A stretch of 64,000 bases of DNA from Paenibacillus tyrphae (GTDB taxonomy: Bacteria > Bacillota > Bacilli > Paenibacillales > NBRC-103111). The stretch spans positions 124,001 to 188,000 of the forward strand of contig NZ_BSDJ01000011.1 of assembly GCF_027925525.1 (NCBI RefSeq). The letters run 5' to 3'. A model generated the notes under the pieces. That model did no database searches and was not told the origin of the DNA. It saw only the letters and a program-made list of their open reading frames with translations. This document shows, in pieces, positions 55,672 to 63,050 of this stretch. The position numbers and the translations under genes were made by a program. How positions within the stretch are numbered: position 1 is the stretch's first letter; each line of letters begins with the position of its first letter.

Positions 55672-55789
55672 GGAAAAGTGTTGCCACGGAGAGTGAAACG
55701 GCCGCCTTTGAAATCAAGTTGCTACCTTGCAGGTTTTTATAGGATACGGCAACTTGATTTCAAGAGCGGTGGAGTGGTAATACTTTTCC
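55672..55789. repeat. Nested two-helix palindromic element between proS and polC
   Basis: The outer arms GGAAAAGTGTTGCCAC (55672-55687) and GTGGTAATACTTTTCC (55774-55789) pair over 16 bp, with the only two mismatches being G-U pairs. The inner arms TTGAAATCAAGTTGC (55708-55722) and GCAACTTGATTTCAA (55749-55763) pair perfectly over 15 bp. A short CCGC/GCGG helix (55702-55705 with 55766-55769) lies between. The 26-nt apical loop can form ACCT/AGGT. It may be a folded RNA or a miniature inverted-repeat element; no obvious flanking duplication is seen. Confidence 0.65.
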
Positions 55790-55849
55790 GACTCGGCCAG
55801 TAGAAACAAACTTTTCCACTTAGCTGAACAAACGCCTAACCTTTTACAT

Positions 55850-55886
55850 AAGGGGCAACGGGAAAGCAACACTCCTTTTGCCCCTT
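55850..55886 (+). terminator. Hairpin before polC
   Basis: AAGGGGCAA (55850-55858) pairs with TTGCCCCTT (55878-55886), followed by TCATCGTTTTA. It lies 26 nt before the polC start, between the palindromic element and the ribosome site, so it may be an attenuator. The rest of 55593-55912 contains no gene. Confidence 0.5.
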
Positions 55887-55912
55887 TCATCGTTTTACGG
55901 GGGAGGAGCACC

Positions 55913-58900
55913 ATGAGCAATGACAGTACGGCGCTGAAACGGGACCGCTTTGAAATGCTGATGCAGCAGGCCAGTGTACCGGCGGACGTGGTTCGGTCTT
56001 TTTTTTCGGACGGGTATATCGATAAAGTGGAAACGAGCCGCAAAAATAGGGAATGGACGTTTCATATCGTCAAAACTCAAGTGGTGCCGCAAGATATTTA
56101 CCGTTCCTTCTGCAAAATGATACGAGACAAATTTTCGCACATCGCTGCCATTCGTTTCGTGCTCCAATATACGCCGGATGTGAAGCCGGAAGAAGTGGCG
56201 CACGAATACTGGAGCATGTTTCTCGAGTGGGTACAGCGGGAAGCGGCATCGATTAACGGCTGGATGACCAAGGCCAAAATTGAAACGAACGGGAACGTGC
56301 TTACGCTTTATTTGCTCGACACGATCGGTTTGGAGTTGGCTAAGAAAAAAAATATCGGCGGGCTGATTCAGCGGTATTTCAGCGGATTTTTTGGCGTCGA
56401 TTTTCATGTGAAGTACGCGGTCAGCGATTCCCGGCAAGAAGAGCTGGAGAGGTTCTCGAAGCAGATTGAGAAGGAAGAGAAAGAAGTGACGATCAATATC
56501 TTGACGGCTGTTGAGGCGGAGAACGAAGCGGATGCGCAGCAGGATGCGGAGCTGAAGCTGATGGTCGGTTATGACATTAAAGATCCAGCCGTTCCGCTGC
56601 AGGACGTCAGGGACGAAGAGAAGAAAGTTACGGTACAAGGTACGGTCTTCGGCCTGGACACGAAAGAGCTTAAAAATGGCAGCACGCTGTTCATGTTCAA
56701 CGTTACCGACTTTTCGGATTCGATCATGGTCAAGGCTTTTGCCAAAACGAAAGAAGACGTTAAAATTTACAGCCTGATCACGAACGGCAAGTGGTTGAAG
56801 CTGCGCGGTCGGGTCGAATACGACCGGTTTATGCAAATCCCCGAGCTTGTGATGATTCCATCCGATGTCAATGAAATCGTGGCCCCGCCGGACCGGAAAG
56901 ATGATGCGGAAGAGAAGCGGGTAGAGTTTCACCTTCATACTTCCATGTCTACCATGGACGGGATCACACCGGTCGACCAATACATCAAAATGGCTGCCAA
57001 ATGGGGTCATAAAGCGATTGCGGTGACCGACCACAGCGGTATTCAATGCTTCCCGGAGGCGTATAAGGCCGCGAAGAAAAACGGGATCAAGGTCATCTAC
57101 GGTTTGGAAGCCAACGTTGTGGACGATTCCGTACAGGTCGTTATGAATCCGACAGAGATTGACCTCACCGATGCGGAATATGTTATTTTCGACATCGAGA
57201 CCACAGGGTTGTCTGTTACCAGCAACAAAATTATCGAGCTTGCCGGCGTCCGGATGAAGGAAGGTAAAGAAATCGATCGTTTTGCCACGTTCATCGATCC
57301 GCATGAGCGGATTCCATATAACATTCAGCAGCTCACCAACATTACGGACGACATGGTCAAAGGTGCGCCCGAGCTTGAGGAGATGCTGCCCAAGTTTATC
57401 GAGTTCGTGGGAGACAGCGTTCTGGTAGCGCACAATGCGCGATTCGATATCGGGTTCATTCAAGCGAACTGCAAACGGCTCGGTTTGCCCGAAGTGACCA
57501 ATCCCGTGCTGGATACGCTTGAGCTTGCCCGGCTGCTGTTCCCGACGCTTAAAAACCACCGGCTGAACACGCTCTCCGATAAATTCAAGGTCAGCTTGGA
57601 CAACCATCACCGGGCGATTGACGACTCGATTGCGCTCGGACATGTGCTTTTTCATCTGTTGAAAGAAGCGGGGGACCGCGGCTATAAACAGCTGGCGCGT
57701 TTGAACGACGAGGTCGGCAAAAACCTTAAAACGCAGCGGCCGTTCCATTGCTGCATTTACGCCAAAGATATGGTCGGCAAAAAAAATCTGTTCAGTCTCG
57801 TATCTCTTTCACACACGGAGTATTTTCATCGGGTTGCCTGCATTCCCAAGAGCAAGCTGAAGAAGATGCGAGAAGGCCTGATCATCGCTTCGGGCTGCGA
57901 AAAGGGCGAGTTTTACGAAACGGTACTGAACAAATCGGTCGAAGAAGCGGAAATGGTTGCGGAATTTTACGACGTGCTCGAAATTCAGCCGATTGGCGTA
58001 AACATGCATTTGGTGGACAAAGGCTTAGTCGGCAGCCCGGCGCTGCTGGAGGATGCCAATCGCAAAATTGTCCAAATCGGCCGCAAGCTCGGCAAGCCTG
58101 TTATTGCGACGGGCAACGTACATTATTTGCATCCGCGGGAAAAAATATATCGTGACATCACCATTCACGGGATTACCGGGTTCAGCCCGCTTAAGGATAT
58201 CCGCAAACCGGACGTGCACCTTCGCACAACGAAAGAAATGCTTGCGGAGTTTGAATATTTGGGGAAAGAAACGGCTTACGAGGTCGTCGTGAAAAACACG
58301 TCGGAGCTTGCCGACCGGTTCGAGGAGTTGGAGCTGTTTCCGACCAAGCTGTTTACGCCGATCATCGAAGGAGCGGACGACGAGATCCGCAATACCTGCT
58401 ACGATACGGCAAAGCAGATTTACGGAGACCCGCTACCGGAGGTAATTGTAGCTCGACTGGAGAAGGAGCTTGTGCCGATTATCAAGTACGGTTTCTCGGC
58501 GAACTATCTCATCTCCGAGCGGCTCGTAAAGAAGTCGAACGCCGACGGCTATCTCGTCGGTTCGCGGGGCTCGGTCGGTTCCTCGGTCGTAGCGACGTTC
58601 CTCGGCATTTCCGAGGTTAACCCTCTGCCGCCGCATTACATTTGCAAATCGTGCAAGCATAGCGAATGGATTCTCGACGGATCGATCCCCAGCGGCTTCG
58701 ACCTGCCGGATAAAAACTGCCCGAACTGCGGGGAAAAGCTGAAAGGCGAAGGCCAGGACATTCCGTTCGAAACGTTCCTCGGTTTCAAGGGCGACAAGGT
58801 TCCCGATATCGACTTGAACTTTTCCGGTGAATACCAGCCGCAAGCGCACAACTACACCAAAGTGCTGTTTGGCGAGAAAAGCGTGTTCCGGGCGGGCACG

Positions 58901-60226
58901 ATCGGTACGGTTGCAGAAAAAACGGCATTTGGCTTCGTGAAGAAATATGAAGAAGAGCATGGCAAAAAGTGGCGCGGAGCGGAGTTAAACCGGCTGGCTT
59001 CCGGCTGCACGGGCGTAAAGCGAAGCACCGGCCAGCATCCCGGCGGGATCGTAGTCGTACCGGATTACATTGAGGTCGACGATATCACTCCGGTGCAGTA
59101 TCCGGCCGACGATACGAGCGCCGAGTGGAAAACGACGCATTTCGATTATCACGCCTTCGACGCCAACCTGCTGAAGCTCGATATTCTGGGACACGATGAT
59201 CCGACGATGATGCGGATGCTGCAGGATTTGACCGGCGTCGACCCGACGACCATTCCGATGAATGATCCGAAAGTTATGAGCATGTTCAACTCCGTGGACG
59301 CGCTTGGCGTAACGCCGGAGAAGATCCGGACGCCTGTGGCGACCTACGGGGTGCCGGAGATGGGGACGAAGTTCGTGCGTCAGATGCTTGAGGAAGCGAA
59401 GCCGTCCAGCTTTGCGGACTTGCTGCAAATTTCGGGTCTATCCCACGGAACCGGCGTTTGGCTAGGTAATGCGCAGGAGCTGATCCGGAAAGGCATCTGC
59501 ACGATTAAGACGGTGATCGGGTGCCGCGACGACATCATGCTGTATTTGATCTATAAAGCGGGTATGGACGCGGGGCTGGCGTTTAAAATCACCGAGAGCG
59601 TGCGGAAGGGGAAAGGGCTCACTGACGAATGGAAAGAAGATATGAAGAAGCACAACGTTCCTCTGTGGTATATCGATTCGTGCGAAAAGATCGAGTACAT
59701 GTTCCCGAAGGCGCATGCTTCCGCTTACGTTATTTCCGCGGTGCGCACCGCCTACTTTAAGCTTTATTACCCTATTGCTTACTATGCGACTTATTTTTCC
59801 GTCCGTGCGCAGGATTTCGAGATTGAGCTGCTGTGCCAAGGCTACGACGCGATTTTGCGCAAGTTGATCGAAATTGAGGAAAAAGGGTTCCAGGCGACGC
59901 CGAAAGAGAAGAGCATGATCTCCATTCTCGAAATGGCGCTGGAGATGACGGCCCGCGGCTTTTCGTTTAAGCCGATCGATTTGTATAAATCAGACGCGAC
60001 AAAGTTTCTTATCGAAGAAGACTCGCTTATTCCGCCGTTTTCCGCCATTGCGGGAATCGGGGAGAACGCGGCGAAGAACATCGCGGCCGCCAAAAACGAC
60101 GGACCGTTCTTATCGATTGAGGACTTTCAGACCCGTAGCAAGGCATCGAAGACGATCGTCGAAATTCTTAACGGCATGGGCTGTTTCCGAGGCCTTCCGG
60201 AGACGAATCAGCTTTCGCTGTTTTAG
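55913..60226 (+). CDS. polC: DNA polymerase III subunit alpha, Gram-positive type (PolC)
   Basis: A 1437-aa replicative polymerase. In order: an N-terminal OB region, an OB fold at about 220-330, PHP domain start EFHLHTSMSTMDG near 339, and an inserted DnaQ-type 3'-5' exonuclease from about 424 (FDIETTGLS; HNARFDIGFIQ; HRAIDDSIALGHV). The second PHP part, a zinc finger (CKSCKHSEW, CPNCGEKL near 909-938), and the polymerase core with the catalytic PDIDLNFSGEYQ near 963 follow. The start has GGGGGAGGAG upstream. Length and domain order are those of Bacillota PolC. Confidence 0.98.
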   Translation: MSNDSTALKRDRFEMLMQQASVPADVVRSFFSDGYIDKVETSRKNREWTFHIVKTQVVPQDIYRSFCKMIRDKFSHIAAIRFVLQYTPDVKPEEVAHEYWSMFLEWVQREAASINGWMTKAKIETNGNVLTLYLLDTIGLELAKKKNIGGLIQRYFSGFFGVDFHVKYAVSDSRQEELERFSKQIEKEEKEVTINILTAVEAENEADAQQDAELKLMVGYDIKDPAVPLQDVRDEEKKVTVQGTVFGLDTKELKNGSTLFMFNVTDFSDSIMVKAFAKTKEDVKIYSLITNGKWLKLRGRVEYDRFMQIPELVMIPSDVNEIVAPPDRKDDAEEKRVEFHLHTSMSTMDGITPVDQYIKMAAKWGHKAIAVTDHSGIQCFPEAYKAAKKNGIKVIYGLEANVVDDSVQVVMNPTEIDLTDAEYVIFDIETTGLSVTSNKIIELAGVRMKEGKEIDRFATFIDPHERIPYNIQQLTNITDDMVKGAPELEEMLPKFIEFVGDSVLVAHNARFDIGFIQANCKRLGLPEVTNPVLDTLELARLLFPTLKNHRLNTLSDKFKVSLDNHHRAIDDSIALGHVLFHLLKEAGDRGYKQLARLNDEVGKNLKTQRPFHCCIYAKDMVGKKNLFSLVSLSHTEYFHRVACIPKSKLKKMREGLIIASGCEKGEFYETVLNKSVEEAEMVAEFYDVLEIQPIGVNMHLVDKGLVGSPALLEDANRKIVQIGRKLGKPVIATGNVHYLHPREKIYRDITIHGITGFSPLKDIRKPDVHLRTTKEMLAEFEYLGKETAYEVVVKNTSELADRFEELELFPTKLFTPIIEGADDEIRNTCYDTAKQIYGDPLPEVIVARLEKELVPIIKYGFSANYLISERLVKKSNADGYLVGSRGSVGSSVVATFLGISEVNPLPPHYICKSCKHSEWILDGSIPSGFDLPDKNCPNCGEKLKGEGQDIPFETFLGFKGDKVPDIDLNFSGEYQPQAHNYTKVLFGEKSVFRAGTIGTVAEKTAFGFVKKYEEEHGKKWRGAELNRLASGCTGVKRSTGQHPGGIVVVPDYIEVDDITPVQYPADDTSAEWKTTHFDYHAFDANLLKLDILGHDDPTMMRMLQDLTGVDPTTIPMNDPKVMSMFNSVDALGVTPEKIRTPVATYGVPEMGTKFVRQMLEEAKPSSFADLLQISGLSHGTGVWLGNAQELIRKGICTIKTVIGCRDDIMLYLIYKAGMDAGLAFKITESVRKGKGLTDEWKEDMKKHNVPLWYIDSCEKIEYMFPKAHASAYVISAVRTAYFKLYYPIAYYATYFSVRAQDFEIELLCQGYDAILRKLIEIEEKGFQATPKEKSMISILEMALEMTARGFSFKPIDLYKSDATKFLIEEDSLIPPFSAIAGIGENAAKNIAAAKNDGPFLSIEDFQTRSKASKTIVEILNGMGCFRGLPETNQLSLF

Positions 60227-60276
60227 GACTCCCAAAGAAGTCTTCCTTGCTTCCTCAGGCGCCTTTTTACGCCTTA

Positions 60277-60305
60277 TTGCATGATCTCTGCACTTATGGT
60301 ATAAT
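60277..60305 (+). promoter_or_regulatory. Sigma-A promoter for the rimP-nusA-infB operon
   Basis: TTGCAT (60277-60282), a 17-bp spacer and a perfect TATAAT (60300-60305), with an upstream TATGG extended element. It starts a leader of more than 400 nt before rimP. Confidence 0.85.
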
Positions 60306-60337
60306 CTTCTTCGGTAGCAATGTAATATCTCGTGACC

Positions 60338-60361
60338 AAAGAGTGGGGAAACCCACTCTTT
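60338..60361 (+). terminator. Early hairpin in the rimP leader
   Basis: AAAGAGTGGG (60338-60347) pairs perfectly with CCCACTCTTT (60352-60361) across a GAAA tetraloop, followed by ACATTTTG. It lies about 30 nt after the likely transcription start, so it may act as a 5'-stabilising hairpin or an early attenuator. Confidence 0.6.
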
Positions 60362-60556
60362 ACATTTTGTATAAGGCCCCGAAGCGAGTGAAGCGTTGGT
60401 TCGGCACAGATGTGCGCTAAGCGGTCAGCGGGTTAAGCTGGCACGGACGTGGAGTGAAGACGTTGGGTTGAACGACCTTTGGATTTTAGGGGTATATGAT
60501 TGTAAGTTTTTTGCCCTTGCTTGAAGCCGGAGTTGCTCGTAGATGAGCAGGCGAGA
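60362..60556 (+). other. Middle of the rimP leader, no gene seen
   Basis: No open frame with a ribosome site is found. Local hairpins include GTCAGC/GCTGGC (60424-60429 with 60437-60442, GGGTTAA loop) and GCAC-type pairs near 60404-60415. Base composition is unlike coding neighbours. It has no tRNA cloverleaf and no recognised riboswitch core. Confidence 0.4.
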
Positions 60557-60665
60557 GGGAAATCGCGATTGGCGGCGAGTTTTTTGCCCCGATCCTTTCC
60601 TCTACGAATCAAAATCGAAGGATCGGGGCAAAACGTGTCTGAGCATTAGCCAATCGCGATTTTCC
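60557..60665. repeat. Second nested two-helix palindromic element, rimP leader
   Basis: The outer arms GGGAAATCGCGATTGGC (60557-60573) and GCCAATCGCGATTTTCC (60649-60665) pair over 17 bp with one G-U. The inner arms TTTTGCCCCGATCCTT (60582-60597) and AAGGATCGGGGCAAAA (60618-60633) pair perfectly over 16 bp, plus one more T-G pair. Internal loops are 8 nt and 15 nt, and the apical loop is about 18 nt. On the minus strand the asymmetry and the GGAAAA end resemble the element before polC. Confidence 0.65.
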
Positions 60666-60740
60666 GGTAGCCCGCACCAAATGAGCTTTAACAACCAACT
60701 ACTGTCAATCGCTTTTACCAGATTAAGGAGGAACGCACGT

Positions 60741-61199
60741 TTGAGCACAAACATCAAATCCACTGTGGAAGAGCTGGTTCGCCCCTTTTTGGACGAAAAC
60801 GGATTTGAGCTGGTCGACATCGAATATGTAAAAGAAGGCGGCAACTGGTTTTTGCGGGTATATGTGGATAAAGACGGCGGCATCGATATTGATGACTGCG
60901 GCCGCATCAGCGAATACCTCAGCGCCAAGCTGGACGAGAAGGACCCCATCGAATCGGCTTACTTCCTGGAAGTGTCTTCGCCCGGGGCGGAACGTCCGCT
61001 CAAGAAGCCTCAGGACTACCGTAAAGCGATTGGCGAGCACGTCTTCGTGACGACGTACGAACCGATAAACGCTTTGAAGGAATTCGAAGGCACGCTTGTG
61101 TCGTACGACGAACAAACGGTTGTCGTCGAAGTCGGCAAGAAAAAGCACGAAATCCCGTGTGACAAAGTGGCCGGCGCCAGGCTCGCCATCAAATTCTAG
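60741..61199 (+). CDS. rimP: Ribosome maturation factor RimP
   Basis: A 152-aa RimP, needed for 30S subunit maturation. The N-terminal domain has [25 protein letters not shown] and the motif [21 protein letters not shown]. The C-terminal SH3-like domain is [25 protein letters not shown]. The start is TTG at 60741, with AAGGAGG at 60725-60731. The frame stays open upstream to 60543 but there it runs through the palindromic element and is not coding. Confidence 0.95.
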   Translation: MSTNIKSTVEELVRPFLDENGFELVDIEYVKEGGNWFLRVYVDKDGGIDIDDCGRISEYLSAKLDEKDPIESAYFLEVSSPGAERPLKKPQDYRKAIGEHVFVTTYEPINALKEFEGTLVSYDEQTVVVEVGKKKHEIPCDKVAGARLAIKF

Positions 61200-61258
61200 G
61201 CTCGATCTGCCAATGCGTCGGGCGGCTCGTATTTTATGAGAGGGGGAACTCCATTCAA

Positions 61259-62356
61259 ATGAACATGGATTTTATCGAAGCGCTAAACGAAATCGAAAAG
61301 GAGAAAGGCATCGCCAAAGACGTGCTGATCGACGCGATTGAAGCAGCGCTGATTTCGAGCTATAAGCGCAATTTTAATACCGCGCAAAACGTGCGCGTGG
61401 ACATCAACCGCCATACGGGTCTCATCAAAGTATACGCCCGCAAAACGGTTGTCGACGACGTGCTTGATCCGCGGATGGAAATTTCGCTCTTCGCTGCAAG
61501 AGAAATGAACCAAAACTATCAGCTGAACGACATCGTCGAGATTGAGGTTACTCCTCGTGATTTCGGCCGTATCGCGGCTCAGACGGCGAAGCAGGTTGTC
61601 ACGCAGCGGATCCGCGAAGCGGAGCGCGGGCTGATCTACAATGCCTATGTCGATAAAGAAGAAGACATCGTCAACGGCATCGTGCAGCGTCAAGACACGC
61701 GCAACCTGTATATCGATTTGGGCAAAATCGAAGCGGTCATGCCGTTGAACGAGCTGATGCCGACCGACAAATTCAAGCACGGAGACCGCATTAAAGCGTA
61801 TATCACCAAGGTTGAGAATACGACCAAGGGGCCGCAGATCATTTTGTCCCGTACGCACCCGGGGCTGTTGAAACGGTTGTTCGAGCTGGAAGTTCCGGAA
61901 ATTTTCCAAGGGGTCGTCGAGATTCGTTCCGTCGCCCGCGAAGCCGGCTTCCGTTCCAAGATTGCCGTGTACTCCCGCAATTCGGAAGTTGATCCGGTCG
62001 GTTCTTGCGTCGGGCCGAAGGGCATGCGCGTGCAAACGATCGTCGGCGAGCTGAAGGGCGAGAAGATCGACATCGTCCGTTGGATGGAAAGTGTGGAGGA
62101 GTATGTCGCCAACGCGCTCAGCCCGTCCAAGGTGCTGGAGGTGCAAGTGTTCGAAGCCGAGAAAATGGCCCGGGTCATCGTGCCAGACTATCAGCTGTCG
62201 CTTGCCATCGGCATTAAAGGGCAGAATGCGCGGCTGGCCGCCAAACTGACCGGCTGGAAAATCGACATTAAGAGCGAGACACAAGCCGAGCAGGAGTACG
62301 GCCGACCGAAGACATATGCTGAAGAAATGCACCAGGATTCCGTCAGTATCGATTAA
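61259..62356 (+). CDS. nusA: Transcription termination/antitermination factor NusA
   Basis: A 365-aa NusA of the short Gram-positive form without the acidic repeats. The N-domain binds RNA polymerase ([20 protein letters not shown]). An S1 domain covers about 130-200. Two KH domains include [21 protein letters not shown] and [20 protein letters not shown]. It modulates pausing and termination. The second KH loop reads GIKGQN where B. subtilis has GKRGQN. An AGGGGGA site lies a little far (about 12 nt) from the ATG. Confidence 0.97.
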   Translation: MNMDFIEALNEIEKEKGIAKDVLIDAIEAALISSYKRNFNTAQNVRVDINRHTGLIKVYARKTVVDDVLDPRMEISLFAAREMNQNYQLNDIVEIEVTPRDFGRIAAQTAKQVVTQRIREAERGLIYNAYVDKEEDIVNGIVQRQDTRNLYIDLGKIEAVMPLNELMPTDKFKHGDRIKAYITKVENTTKGPQIILSRTHPGLLKRLFELEVPEIFQGVVEIRSVAREAGFRSKIAVYSRNSEVDPVGSCVGPKGMRVQTIVGELKGEKIDIVRWMESVEEYVANALSPSKVLEVQVFEAEKMARVIVPDYQLSLAIGIKGQNARLAAKLTGWKIDIKSETQAEQEYGRPKTYAEEMHQDSVSID

Positions 62357-62401
62357 TTCGCAGACATCGGTCTGACGGCCATGCGGGAGGGGGATGATCC
62401 G

Positions 62402-62716
62402 ATGAAACAAAGAAAAATACCTCTGCGTAAATGCGTAGCCTGCCAGCAGATGATGCCTAAGAAAGAACTAATCCGCGTGGTGAAAACGCCGAATGATGAA
62501 TTGCTCATCGATTTGACGGGAAAAAAAGCCGGCCGCGGCGCCTATTTGTGCGGTAAACTATCCTGCTTCAAGCTGGCCAAGAAATCGCGTGCGCTGGATC
62601 GCGCACTGAAATCGTCGGTCAGTCCGGATATTTACGACGCTCTCGAGCAGGATTTTATTAAAGTGGAAGACGAATTTATTGCCGGAAAAGACGCGGTGGA
62701 TGATGAACAAGAATAG
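62402..62716 (+). CDS. rnpM: YlxR (RnpM) family RNA-binding protein
   Basis: A 104-aa protein of the YlxR family, recently named RnpM for its effect on RNase P in B. subtilis. It has RKCVACQQMMPKKELIRVV and the GRGAYLCGKLSCF signature that bears conserved Cys and Arg. The start at 62402 follows GGAGGGGGA. It overlaps the next gene by 14 nt, within the nusA-ylxR-ylxQ-infB order. Confidence 0.93.
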   Translation: MKQRKIPLRKCVACQQMMPKKELIRVVKTPNDELLIDLTGKKAGRGAYLCGKLSCFKLAKKSRALDRALKSSVSPDIYDALEQDFIKVEDEFIAGKDAVDDEQE

Positions 62717-63050
62717 TGACAAATTTTTCTCGAATCTGGGGCTCGCCATGCGGGCGGGAAAGCTGGTTACCGGTGAAGACATGGTGATCGAATCGGTCCG
62801 AAGCGGCGAAACGAAACTTGTGATCGTGGCCGAGGACGCTTCCGCAGGCACCTTCAAGAAAGTGAACGATAAGTGCATTTATTATCAAGTTCCTATCCAT
62901 CAGTACGGCCGTCGGGATCAGCTTGGAGCCAGTATCGGTAAAGAAGCGCGAGTCGTCGTTGGGGTAAACGATGCGGGATTTGCGCGGATGTTGTTGAAGC
63001 AGTTAGATCGTACGGAGGTGGACGGTATTGACCAAACAAGACAACAATAA
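62703..63050 (+). CDS. rplGA: L7Ae-family RNA-binding protein YlxQ
   Basis: A 115-aa L7Ae/L30e-like protein (YlxQ, RplGA) that binds kink-turn RNA. Core segments are LGLAMRAGKLVTGEDMVIE, KLVIVAEDASAGTFKKV and GVNDAGFARMLLKQL. Two adjacent ATGs (62700, 62703) are possible; both lie inside the end of rnpM. It overlaps infB by 23 nt, a strong sign of coupling. Confidence 0.92.
   Translation: MNKNSDKFFSNLGLAMRAGKLVTGEDMVIESVRSGETKLVIVAEDASAGTFKKVNDKCIYYQVPIHQYGRRDQLGASIGKEARVVVGVNDAGFARMLLKQLDRTEVDGIDQTRQQ

Noticed and set aside
55593-55912. T-box leader between proS and polC
   Set aside because: It lies after, not before, the synthetase gene and lacks the conserved AGGGTGG-type T-box sequence.
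55895-57748. 617-codon minus-strand open frame opposite polC
   Set aside because: The plus strand has a complete PolC with all catalytic motifs; the antisense product is Arg/His/Phe-rich and matches nothing.
60362-60480. Possible tRNA or known riboswitch in the rimP leader
   Set aside because: No cloverleaf, no CCA-compatible acceptor stem and no recognised aptamer core could be found.
61283-62410. 375-codon minus-strand open frame opposite nusA
   Set aside because: It mirrors nusA codons and lacks a ribosome site; the plus-strand NusA is complete.
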